In this document: positions 8,472-15,652 of the stretch, in pieces | Layout: each line of letters opens with the position of its first letter | How positions within the stretch are numbered: position 1 is the first letter of the stretch | NCBI RefSeq assembly: GCF_014641635.1 | Contig: NZ_BMIC01000002.1 | Coordinates: forward strand, 1 to 64,000 | Source: Aquaticitalea lipolytica | GTDB taxonomy: Bacteria; Bacteroidota; Bacteroidia; Flavobacteriales; Flavobacteriaceae | Length of the DNA: 64,000 nt | Direction of reading: 5' to 3' | Program-made: the position numbers and the translations under genes | Notes under the pieces: generated by a model | What the model saw: the letters and a program-made list of their open reading frames with translations, nothing else | What the model was told of the DNA's origin: nothing | The model's database searches: none

Positions 8472-9953
8472 ATGAAATCACTAATTACTTTACTTTGTTT
8501 CTTAACATTTTCAAGCTCAATTATAGCTCAAAAAGGAACACCAGAAGATTATTTATCATCTCAATTTCATAAAGAAAGACGAGAAGCTTTAAGAGCAAAA
8601 ATGCCAAAAAATACAGTTGCTGTCTTTTTTGCAAATGCAGAGCGTAATCGTTCTAATGATGTAGATTATGTATATCATCAAGATCCAGATTTTTATTATC
8701 TAACAGGTTATAAAGAGCCAAATTCTGTTCTTGTAATTTTTTCTGAGAAGCAAACAAATGCTGAAGGCAAAACTTATAACGAGTTACTTTATGTACAAGA
8801 AAAAAATCCTCAAGCAGAGCAGTGGACAGGCTACAGATTGGGAGTTGAAGGCGCAAAAAGTCAATTAGGTTTTGATATGGCTTTTAACGGAAAAGAGTTT
8901 TTAAACTCTGGTATAGACTACACTAAATTTGATAAAGTGTTATTTGATAGTTTTAAAGATGATTATAGAGATTCTCCACGTGATGAAGCCGATTTGTTTG
9001 ATTTGGTAAAATCATTTAGAAGTCAGCTTGAAGCTACTCAAACGGCAATAAATTCAGAAAACACTATGACTGTAGAGTTAAATCAATCTACAAACATAGA
9101 AGAGAAAAAAGCTACTGTAGATAACAGAACATTATCTCAATTAATGGCTGGATTACGACAAGTTAAAACACCAGAAGAAATGGTATTGCTTACTAAAGCT
9201 GTGCGAATATCTGCAATGGGACAACGCGAAATTATGAAAGCAATGCATCCAGGAATGTCTGAAACAGAAATTCAAGGTGTGCATGAGTATGTTTACAAAA
9301 AATATGGTAGCGAGTATGAAGGCTATCCAAGTATTGTTGGCGCTGGAAACAATGGTTGCGTGTTACATTACATTGAAAACAGCAAGATGAAAGTAGAAAA
9401 CGATTTGGTACTTATGGATTTAGGTGCTGAATATCATGGTTATACTGCGGATGTTACACGTACAATTCCAGCAAATGGTAAGTTTTCACCAGAGCAAAAA
9501 GCAATTTACGATCTTGTTTATAATGCGCAAGAAGCAGGTATAGCAGCTTCGATAATTGGGAATAATTTACGATCTCCAGATACAGCTGCTCGTAAAGTAA
9601 TTGCTGAAGGCTTAATAAAGCTAGGCATTGTTAAAACAGAAGCTGATGCTTGGAAATATTTTCCTCACGGAACATCACATCATATTGGCTTAGATGTACA
9701 CGACCCAAGTTTAAGAGGCGATTTTGAAGCAAATATGGTTATTACTGTAGAACCTGGAATTTATATTCCTGAAGGAAGTGATTGTGATAAAAAATGGTGG
9801 GGAATTGCTGTGCGTATTGAAGACGATATTTTAATTACTGAAAATGGACCAGTTAATTTATCTGCTGAAGCACCTCGTAAAGCTGAAGAAATTGAAGCAT
9901 TAATGAAAGAAAGCAGTGTGCTTGATAATTTTAAACTTCCAAAGTTAGACTAG
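8472..9953 (+). CDS. Secreted aminopeptidase P family metallopeptidase (M24B)
   Basis: 493 residues with a signal peptide ending near SSSIIAQ (residues 1-19), so it is exported rather than cytoplasmic as in E. coli PepP. The N-terminal domain (about 25-190) carries the YLTGYKEPNSVLVI segment of creatinase-type domains. The C-terminal pita-bread fold shows the dinuclear metal ligands: Asp in LMDLGAEYHGY, Asp in ADVTRTIPA, His in HGTSHHIGLDVHD, Glu in VEPGIYIPEG and Glu in VRIEDDIL. It should release N-terminal residues that precede proline. It is transcribed alone; a palindromic repeat follows it. Confidence 0.92.
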   Translation: MKSLITLLCFLTFSSSIIAQKGTPEDYLSSQFHKERREALRAKMPKNTVAVFFANAERNRSNDVDYVYHQDPDFYYLTGYKEPNSVLVIFSEKQTNAEGKTYNELLYVQEKNPQAEQWTGYRLGVEGAKSQLGFDMAFNGKEFLNSGIDYTKFDKVLFDSFKDDYRDSPRDEADLFDLVKSFRSQLEATQTAINSENTMTVELNQSTNIEEKKATVDNRTLSQLMAGLRQVKTPEEMVLLTKAVRISAMGQREIMKAMHPGMSETEIQGVHEYVYKKYGSEYEGYPSIVGAGNNGCVLHYIENSKMKVENDLVLMDLGAEYHGYTADVTRTIPANGKFSPEQKAIYDLVYNAQEAGIAASIIGNNLRSPDTAARKVIAEGLIKLGIVKTEADAWKYFPHGTSHHIGLDVHDPSLRGDFEANMVITVEPGIYIPEGSDCDKKWWGIAVRIEDDILITENGPVNLSAEAPRKAEEIEALMKESSVLDNFKLPKLD

Positions 9954-9971
9954 TCTAAAAAAATAAATATA

Positions 9972-10113
9972 AAAAAGAGGCTGTCTGAAAAGTTTAAAAA
10001 ATCTGTCATTCTGAATTTATTTTAGAATCTTAATTATTTGATTTTAAACTTGTTATAGAATCTGAAACAAGTTCAGATTGACAAAATATTGTCTTTTTAG
10101 ACAACCTCTTTTT
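9972..10113. repeat. Nested palindromic repeat element (MITE/REP-like)
   Basis: The outer arms 9972-9991 (AAAAAGAGGCTGTCTGAAAA) and 10094-10113 are near-perfect inverted repeats of 20 bp. Inside lie a second inverted pair, GTCATTCTGAA (10005-10015) with TTCAGATTGAC (10072-10082), and a third, AACTTGTT/AACAAGTT (10047-10054/10066-10073). The element fills the gap between two convergent genes and could also end both transcripts. GTCATTCTGAA-type palindromes are, as I recall, dispersed repeats in flavobacterial genomes, and GAGGCTGTCT resembles insertion-sequence termini. No transposase is present. Confidence 0.65.
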
Positions 10114-10132
10114 AGTTGTTATAAATTTATTT

Positions 10133-10813
10133 TTATTCTGGAGTATTTTCATTTTCACCCAAAGCTCTCTTTTCGCATGTTTTACAAAGTTCAGAAATAC
10201 CTCTTTGCTCAAACGATTGCTTTACAGTTCCAGTAGTTTTATTGTCTCTGTTAGCTATATGATAACAATCTTCATAAATATGATATTTGTTTCCTGCACT
10301 TGTCCAATGTACATTGTCAGGCACATTCATATCTTTTAAAACAGACGTTTGCTTATTAATTTCTTCGGTATATTGTTCTACTGAAGGCGGATTAAAATCA
10401 ACGCCAGATATTCCAGCAACTAGCATAGCTACTACAGCAATAGAACCAGCAATGCCTTTAGTTTTTCCGCTTAAATCTTTGTTAGTAAAAATTAAAATCA
10501 CCAAAGGTAAAAAGGCTAAAACACCCATTATTGCACCTAGCTGACTTTGTACAAAGAATTTTACTTTATCCTTTTCTGAAGCAGGATCTAGCTTGTTTGC
10601 TTTTTTCCATAGCATTGAAGCTACTATAGCTAAAGCCAAAATAACAACGATAACAACAATTAACCATACCATTGTTTCGTCGCTAATTAATTTAAAAATT
10701 GCAAAAAACTGAAGCGCAATGGCTACAATCCAAGCCAAGAATGCAAATACTCTAAACTGTTTTGCTTTAGCCTTGCTTTCGTCGCTTGCTACAAATACTT
10801 TTTGATCTGACAT
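10133..10813 (-). CDS. Multi-span membrane protein with C-terminal Ada-like zinc ribbon
   Basis: 226 residues. The N-terminal half has four likely membrane spans (about residues 22-43, 47-69, 90-110 and 118-136). The C-terminal 60 residues are soluble and carry VHWTSAGNKYHIYEDCYHI followed by GISELCKTCEKRA. The pattern YHxxxxC ... G...CxxC resembles the Ada-type zinc-binding motif found as a C-terminal appendage in ComEC- and nuclease-related proteins (YHxxxCxxl ... PCxxC). Zinc binding is an inference from that spacing. The biological role is unknown. It stands alone on the minus strand between the palindromic repeat and the ACT protein. Confidence 0.55.
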   Translation of the reverse strand: MSDQKVFVASDESKAKAKQFRVFAFLAWIVAIALQFFAIFKLISDETMVWLIVVIVVILALAIVASMLWKKANKLDPASEKDKVKFFVQSQLGAIMGVLAFLPLVILIFTNKDLSGKTKGIAGSIAVVAMLVAGISGVDFNPPSVEQYTEEINKQTSVLKDMNVPDNVHWTSAGNKYHIYEDCYHIANRDNKTTGTVKQSFEQRGISELCKTCEKRALGENENTPE

Positions 10814-10947
10814 ATATTTTCTTCTTTAATATTGTTTTGATAATTCATCAAAAACAATTCGTTTTTTTAAGTGGTATCTGACCTCCACAAATTAGTTAGT
10901 TATTGTTACTAATTTCGTTTTTTTTATTGAAAACGACAAAACTAATT

Positions 10948-11358
10948 TTATTTATAGTTTTTAGACAATGCAGTTAATACTTCAACTGCCTTGCTAGCAT
11001 CTTTTTTATCTACAAAAATATGATCGTGATAATAGCCAGCAATTACGTTACAACTTATATTATATTTAGTTAGTTCGGCTGAAAACACAGCTGTTAATCC
11101 CACAGCATCTAATGAGGAGTGTACTGTTAGCGTAATCCATGATGCTATATAGTTATAAGGCAATTTAAGCACATCTGCTTTATGTTTTTCAATAACTATG
11201 GTAATGCCTTCTTTTTCTTTAAACTCACAAATGGTAATGTCTCTGCCTATGTGTTTATAGTCTTTAACAGTTACAAACACATAATCTCCATCATTTAGTT
11301 TGGGTGTCATGCCTTTTACTAATTGTGCTAAATTGGTTTCTCCAGTTGTGTGATTCAT
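10948..11358 (-). CDS. ACT domain-containing protein
   Basis: 136 residues. The N-terminal part (about 1-60, with [23 protein letters not shown]) matches the short lead domain found in a bacterial family of stand-alone ACT proteins. The C-terminal part (about 65-135) has [24 protein letters not shown] and [13 protein letters not shown], typical of an ACT regulatory fold. Such proteins bind amino acids or similar small ligands; the ligand here is unknown. It is downstream of the threonine operon on the same strand, but a cassette-like unit (11382-12510) now lies between them. Confidence 0.8.
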   Translation of the reverse strand: MNHTTGETNLAQLVKGMTPKLNDGDYVFVTVKDYKHIGRDITICEFKEKEGITIVIEKHKADVLKLPYNYIASWITLTVHSSLDAVGLTAVFSAELTKYNISCNVIAGYYHDHIFVDKKDASKAVEVLTALSKNYK

Positions 11359-11381
11359 GTATTGTAAGTGATTTTTTGGAG

Positions 11382-11515
11382 GTTCGTTTAACGGTTTAGG
11401 CTAGGAAAAGTTGCGGTTTTGAAAACGCAATTTTCCGATGTTTAAATTTAGTGTTTTTGTGTTTTAGAAACATTCTATTTTATTGAATTAAGCAATTTTT
11501 TTAGCCATTGTTAGC
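11382..11515 (-). repeat. Unit A 3' element, attC-like fold
   Basis: Outer arms TAAC (11389-11392) and GTTA (11510-11513) pair. Inner arms GGCTA (11399-11403) and TAGCC (11502-11506) pair. A strong hairpin lies between them: GGAAAA/TTTTCC (11404-11409/11431-11436) enclosing TTGCG/CGCAA. On the gene strand the element starts AGCTAACAATG and ends GTTAAACGAAC, where GTTAAAC fits the integron core GTTRRRY. The TAA stop of the gene lies inside the outer arm. A 65-nt asymmetric segment on the gene side is larger than in classical attC sites. Confidence 0.5.
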
Positions 11516-12440
11516 TGTAGCCTTTTTTTATCAATTCTGTTGTAAATTCTATATTTTGAATTTCAATATTATATTCTCTGCATTTATCAATAGACTCTTT
11601 GTCAAAAATTTTTATTGCAATTTTTTCATTTTCTTCTCGTTTTTTTGAATTATTACAGAATACAATTTCTCTAAATGAAATTATGTTATAAATCATATTA
11701 CTGCAAAAATGAGTCATTCTAAAATCTCGTTCCGAGTCGAACAGTTTTGTCTTGATACTAGTCTTATTCTTTTTTTCATCATAAGTCTGAAAAGAGAGTG
11801 AATTTGAAATATCCCATTTCATTCCAACTTCTTTCGTTTCTGCATCTAAAAGATATATTGCTTCAAAAGAAGGGAAAATTCTTAATGCATGTTTATATGC
11901 GTTGTATTCATCTCTATTTGAAAAGTCTTTAGCGATTTCAATAATTCCATATTTTACGGCGTCAATACTTTTCTCAATTGACTTAAAAATTTCTTCTGGA
12001 AACTTTTCTTTGGAAAATACTCCTAAATAAAACATGTAATGCCCGATAGAAATCTTATTACCATTAAATTCAATAATTCTGTCAAGAAAATTTAATTTTA
12101 GTTTTTCACTTGCAATGTCTTCAATTCTTTTGTAATTTTTTCTCCAATCGGATTTGACTAATTTTTTCAGTATGAGAGTATTGTCAGGAATATTATCATT
12201 GTTAGGAAGGAAGGCGAAAAAGAACTCAAAAAATGTTTCTATTGAATGAAAATAATTTTGCCTTAAATCTGCTTGTAAAATGAATTTTGTGTTTTTAGTT
12301 AAATTATTATATAATTCAAACTTTTTAATTTCAATATCCAATTGGTCACTTTCAGCTATAGCTTTCTTGAGATTAATTGCTTTTACTAAATGGAACTCTT
12401 TTAAGTAACTTGTATAAAATAATTTGTAATCAGTTTCCAT
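11511..12440 (-). CDS. Unknown protein, cargo of cassette-like unit A
   Basis: 309 residues, soluble, helix-rich, with no signal peptide or membrane span. I do not recognise the family. The segment SNRDEYNAYKHALRIFPSFE (about residues 172-191) is a compact Arg/Asn/His-containing motif reminiscent of the R...H active-site motif of HEPN-type helical nucleases, but this is a weak resemblance. Conserved-looking aromatic patches (YFHSIETFFEFFFAFLP; MTHFCSNMIYNIISFREIVF) surround it. The ATG (12440) sits 10 nt after the shared 5' element, and the TAA is embedded in the 3' attC-like element, so gene and ends form one compact unit. Confidence 0.7.
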   Translation of the reverse strand: METDYKLFYTSYLKEFHLVKAINLKKAIAESDQLDIEIKKFELYNNLTKNTKFILQADLRQNYFHSIETFFEFFFAFLPNNDNIPDNTLILKKLVKSDWRKNYKRIEDIASEKLKLNFLDRIIEFNGNKISIGHYMFYLGVFSKEKFPEEIFKSIEKSIDAVKYGIIEIAKDFSNRDEYNAYKHALRIFPSFEAIYLLDAETKEVGMKWDISNSLSFQTYDEKKNKTSIKTKLFDSERDFRMTHFCSNMIYNIISFREIVFCNNSKKREENEKIAIKIFDKESIDKCREYNIEIQNIEFTTELIKKGYS

Positions 12441-12450
12441 TTTTTTTCAG

Positions 12451-12510
12451 GTTACAGCTAATGCGACGATATGGATTGTTTCAATTATCTATATCGACAG
12501 TTAAACGAAG
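12451..12510 (-). repeat. Unit A 5' element shared with unit B
   Basis: On the gene strand it begins AACTTCGTTTAACT, has a hairpin CGATATAGAT / ATCCATATCG, and ends GCATTAGCTGTAA just before the gene start. It matches 61450-61510 at about 52 of 61 positions. Read in the opposite direction it starts AGCTAAT and ends GTTAAACGAAG, so it is an inverted relative of the 3' element. Confidence 0.6.
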
Positions 12511-12539
12511 TTCGCCTTTTTTTCTGACAAAATCAAGCT

Positions 12540-12785
12540 CTAAATTCTAGGTTTAGAAAGATAGTTTATAAACGAGTATAATGACACTAAAGCCCAAACA
12601 CCTTCTAACACAATAAATGGCCAATATTTTAAAAGTACAGATGCAAAACACGCCATTGAAGCTCCTATTAAGTTGAGTAATATAAAAGCGAGGCTTTTGC
12701 TAGATACTTTTCCAATAACATTTAAAAAATAGGCGAGGAGTATTTGTAATACTCCAATAGTGCCAAGCCAGTCTGTTAAATTCAT
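12540..12785 (-). CDS. CBU_0592-type small membrane protein
   Basis: 81 residues with three hydrophobic segments (LGTIGVLQILLAYFL, LAFILLNLIGASMACFASVLL, WPFIVLEGVWALVSLYSFI). The layout IGVLQILLAYFLN ... LLNLIGA ... LEGVWALVSLYSFINY is that of the CBU_0592-type integral membrane domain, which occurs in small bacterial membrane proteins of unknown role. It starts two nt after the stop of the GNAT gene, so it is the last gene of the threonine operon before cassette unit A. Confidence 0.75.
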   Translation of the reverse strand: MNLTDWLGTIGVLQILLAYFLNVIGKVSSKSLAFILLNLIGASMACFASVLLKYWPFIVLEGVWALVSLYSFINYLSKPRI

Positions 12786-12787
12786 AA

Positions 12788-13303
12788 TTAGTACGTTAAA
12801 AGCATTTGATGATTAGGATTGGAATGTGTTTTGGAAATCTCAAAATCATGGCTTCCGATAATCTTAAAACCAAAATTATTATAAAATTTAATGGCTTTAG
12901 TATTTTCAATCCAAACAAATAACCACATACCAGCTTGTTGGTGTTTCTTTGATATTTGCACATTAAAATTGAAAAGTTCCAAACCAAGTTTTAAATGATG
13001 GTAGTCTGAAAGCAAATAAAGACGCTCTAATTTGGTAACATTTTTATAGTCAATATTTTTGTGAGGAACATCAAAAATAATCTTTGAATAGCCTATTGCT
13101 GTTTCATTATGATAAATGATATAAAAATGATTTTTGGAGTCTTGTAATTCTTCTGTAAACGTAGTTTCATTAAACTTTAAACTTACGTAGGCATCAATAT
13201 CTTCTTTAGAAGCGCTCATGCCATGAGATTCAATAAATGAGGTTTTTCCAATGTTTACAAGTAACTTGGCATCTTTGACTGTGGCGCGAATTATTGTATT
13301 CAT
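12788..13303 (-). CDS. GNAT family N-acetyltransferase
   Basis: 171 residues with the GNAT fold order: an N-terminal RATVKDAKLLVNIGKTSF strand-helix, a central acceptor region, and the acetyl-CoA-binding motif A region KLERLYLLSDYHHLKLGLEL (a variant of the R/Q-x-x-G-x-G/A loop with fewer glycines). It ends with the C-terminal WIENTKAIKFYNNFGFKIIGSHDF motif B. Substrate unknown. The start is three nt after the thrC stop, so it is co-transcribed with the threonine genes; a role in amino-acid-related acetylation is possible but unproven. Confidence 0.85.
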   Translation of the reverse strand: MNTIIRATVKDAKLLVNIGKTSFIESHGMSASKEDIDAYVSLKFNETTFTEELQDSKNHFYIIYHNETAIGYSKIIFDVPHKNIDYKNVTKLERLYLLSDYHHLKLGLELFNFNVQISKKHQQAGMWLFVWIENTKAIKFYNNFGFKIIGSHDFEISKTHSNPNHQMLLTY

Positions 13304-13306
13304 AGA

Positions 13307-14605
13307 TTAGTTACGACTTAATAAAAAGCTTTTCAATTCATCATAGGTTGAAATCTCAATAGACTTTTTCTTCTTGTCCATAACCGCTTCAATCTGTGCT
13401 GGTAACTCAACAGTTTTAGAAATAACATCTTCAACAACATCTAAAAATTTGGTTGGATGAGCTGTTTCTAAAAACACACAATGTGCATTAGAATTGTTCT
13501 TTAAATATGCTTTTGCACCAAGATAGCCAACAGCTCCATGAGGATCTGCTATATAACCATAATCATCATAAATTTCTTTTAATGCTTTGCGTGTTTCATC
13601 ATCTGTAAAACTATAAGACGATAAGTTGTTTTTAAGTGCTTTAAAATTGTTGTTATAGATTTCTTGAATACGAATAAAATTACTCGGATTTCCAACATCC
13701 ATTGCATTACTAATAGTTTGTACTGATGGTTTTGGGTTATAGTGTTCTGTAGCTAAAAACTCTGTGACTACATTATTTTCATTATTAGCAGCAATAAAAT
13801 GTTTAATAGGCAAGCCTAATTGTTGTGCCATCATACCAGCACAAATATTTCCGAAGTTTCCACTTGGCACAGAAAAGACAATCTCTTTATGTTTATTGTG
13901 TAATTGCTTGTAAGCAAACATAAAGTAAAAGAGTTGTGGTAACCAACGTGCAACATTTATTGAGTTTGCAGATGTAAGTTGCATTTTGCTTGTTAACTCT
14001 TCATCTAAAAAAGCACGTTTTACCATGTCTTGGCAATCGTCAAAAACACCATCAACTTCTAAAGCTGATATGTTTTGACCTAGTGTTGTGAGTTGTTTTT
14101 CCTGTATATCGCTCACTTTTCCACTAGGATAAAGTATAACAACGTTTACACCTTTAACACCAAGAAAACCGTTTGCAACTGCGCCTCCAGTATCGCCAGA
14201 AGTTGCTACTAAAACTGTAACTTCGTTAGTGTTGTTTGTATTAAAATAACCTAAACAACGTGCCATAAATCGTGCGCCAACATCTTTAAAAGCCATTGTT
14301 GGACCATGAAAAAGTTCTAATGTAGAAATATTTTCATTAAGCTTTACAATTGGAAAATCGAACGATAGTGTTTCTTCAATAATAGTTTTTAAAACATCTT
14401 CAGGAATATCTGGACTTACAAATTGTTTAATGGCTGTAAAAGCAATTTCTGAATGCGATAAGTTATCAATAGTTTCAAAAAAAGATTTTGGCAATGGCGT
14501 TATAGATTCAGGAAAATACAATCCCTTATCAGGTGCTAATCCTTTTATAACAGCATCTTTAAATGATGTGTTTGGTGCTTTTTTATTTAGTGAGTAGTAG
14601 TTCAT
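13307..14605 (-). CDS. thrC: Threonine synthase
   Basis: 432 residues. A PLP-dependent beta/gamma-replacement enzyme turning O-phosphohomoserine into threonine. The N-terminal MNYYSLNKKAPNTSFKDAV is typical of the class with a short N-terminal lid. The PLP-binding Lys107 lies in GPTMAFKDVGARF. The phosphate-binding loop ATSGDTGGAVANGF and the SVPSGNFGNICAGMMA segment are present. It lies downstream of thrB with a 125-nt palindromic repeat in between, and upstream of a GNAT gene with only 3 nt spacing. Confidence 0.96.
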   Translation of the reverse strand: MNYYSLNKKAPNTSFKDAVIKGLAPDKGLYFPESITPLPKSFFETIDNLSHSEIAFTAIKQFVSPDIPEDVLKTIIEETLSFDFPIVKLNENISTLELFHGPTMAFKDVGARFMARCLGYFNTNNTNEVTVLVATSGDTGGAVANGFLGVKGVNVVILYPSGKVSDIQEKQLTTLGQNISALEVDGVFDDCQDMVKRAFLDEELTSKMQLTSANSINVARWLPQLFYFMFAYKQLHNKHKEIVFSVPSGNFGNICAGMMAQQLGLPIKHFIAANNENNVVTEFLATEHYNPKPSVQTISNAMDVGNPSNFIRIQEIYNNNFKALKNNLSSYSFTDDETRKALKEIYDDYGYIADPHGAVGYLGAKAYLKNNSNAHCVFLETAHPTKFLDVVEDVISKTVELPAQIEAVMDKKKKSIEISTYDELKSFLLSRN

Positions 14606-14646
14606 TAATGATAGTGTCTAATTCGTTTTTTGTTGATTTGTTTATG

Positions 14647-14729
14647 GTCATTGCGAAGCAAATTTATTTGCTGTGGTAATCTGTTTCTTTTTTATAAGAT
14701 TACCACGTCACATTGTTCCTCATAATGAC
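14647..14729. repeat. Palindromic repeat inside the threonine operon
   Basis: Outer arms GTCATTGCGA (14647-14656) and TCATAATGAC (14720-14729) are inverted with two mismatches. Inner arms GTGGTAATCT (14673-14682) and AGATTACCAC (14697-14706) are perfectly inverted. It occupies the gap between thrB and thrC. GTCATTGCGA-type palindromes recur in many bacterial genomes as I recall. It could partly terminate or protect the operon mRNA. Confidence 0.7.
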
Positions 14730-14730
14730 A

Positions 14731-15651
14731 TCAACTTAATATTTTCATTCCTTGCACATTAATCTTAGATACATAAGTTTCGAAAGCAATATCAGTTTTT
14801 GAATATACATTTCTAATAGCTTGTTCTACTTTCTTTGCATTTTCAATACCTTCACTAAGTGCAAATATTGATGGTCCAGAGCCAGAAATTCCAGTTCCTA
14901 ACGCGTATGTATTTGCAGCTAATTTAACATCATTAAAAAACGGAATTAGCTTACTTCTATGTGGTTCAACTATAACATCTTCTAACGAACGTTTTATTAA
15001 CTGATAATCATTGGTGTGTAACGCATGAACCAAACTACCAACGTTAGCCCATTGCGTAATTGCTTTTTTTAGTTCTACTTCTTTTGGTAGTATAGCTCTA
15101 GCTTCAGACGTTTTTATTTCAATTTGCGGATGAATAACAGTTACATACAAATTACTTGGCGTTGGAATTTGCAATACTTCAATTGGAGTAACACTCTTTA
15201 CAAGCGTAAATCCACCAAAAAGGGCAGGAGCAATATTGTCGGCATGTTCACTACCACTTGCTAAAGCTTCACCTTTCATAGCAAAGTAAGTAAGTTGTGT
15301 TTTGTTATATGGCTTGCCTAAAAGTTCATTGATTGCAAATACGCTTCCTGCTGCACTTGCCGAACTACTACCAACACCACTTCCTGGTTTAATTTTTTTA
15401 TATATTTCTATTTCAAAGCCAAAATTAGGTTGTGCATCTTCATATAATGCTAAGGCTGATACTCCAGCAACGTTTTTCTCAACTTCAAACGGTAAATCGT
15501 GACCTTCAATTTTGCTAATATAAATGCCTTTTTTATCCGTTTTACGAATAATCATTTCGTCGCCAATAGTATCTAAACAAAATCCGAGAACATCGAATCC
15601 GCAAGATACATTTGCAACCGTTGCAGGTGAGAATATTTTTATTTCATTCAT
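14731..15651 (-). CDS. thrB: Homoserine kinase
   Basis: 306 residues, a GHMP-family kinase phosphorylating homoserine with ATP. The glycine-rich ATP loop PGSGVGSSSASAAG is at about residues 89-102. The N-terminal FSPATVANVSCGFDVLGFCL and the C-terminal GTGISGSGPSIFAL loops are both intact. The ATG is one nt after the thrA stop, so the two are tightly coupled. The stop directly borders the palindromic repeat at 14647-14729. Confidence 0.96.
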   Translation of the reverse strand: MNEIKIFSPATVANVSCGFDVLGFCLDTIGDEMIIRKTDKKGIYISKIEGHDLPFEVEKNVAGVSALALYEDAQPNFGFEIEIYKKIKPGSGVGSSSASAAGSVFAINELLGKPYNKTQLTYFAMKGEALASGSEHADNIAPALFGGFTLVKSVTPIEVLQIPTPSNLYVTVIHPQIEIKTSEARAILPKEVELKKAITQWANVGSLVHALHTNDYQLIKRSLEDVIVEPHRSKLIPFFNDVKLAANTYALGTGISGSGPSIFALSEGIENAKKVEQAIRNVYSKTDIAFETYVSKINVQGMKILS

Positions 15652-15652
15652 A

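Larger units (their letters stand above)
11382..12510 (-). mobile_element. Cassette-like unit A: one gene between inverted att-like ends
   Basis: The unit carries one unknown gene (11511-12440). Its outer ends are inverted copies of a common word: GTTCGTTTAAC at 11382-11392 and GTTAAACGAAG at 12500-12510. The end next to the start codon is about 85 percent identical over about 60 bp to that of unit B at 61451-61510. The end next to the stop codon folds like an integron attC site. It interrupts an otherwise same-strand row of genes after the threonine operon. No recombinase is encoded. Calling it mobile is an inference from shared ends plus unrelated cargo. Confidence 0.45.

Noticed and set aside
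10030-10212. 60-codon minus-strand frame across the palindromic repeat
   Set aside because: Lies mostly in the repeat and the end of the membrane protein gene; the frame follows from repeat sequence, not protein selection.
12441-12539. Insertion sequence flanking the unit A gene
   Set aside because: No transposase or target-site duplication is visible; the inverted ends are short and fit an att-like or cassette interpretation better.
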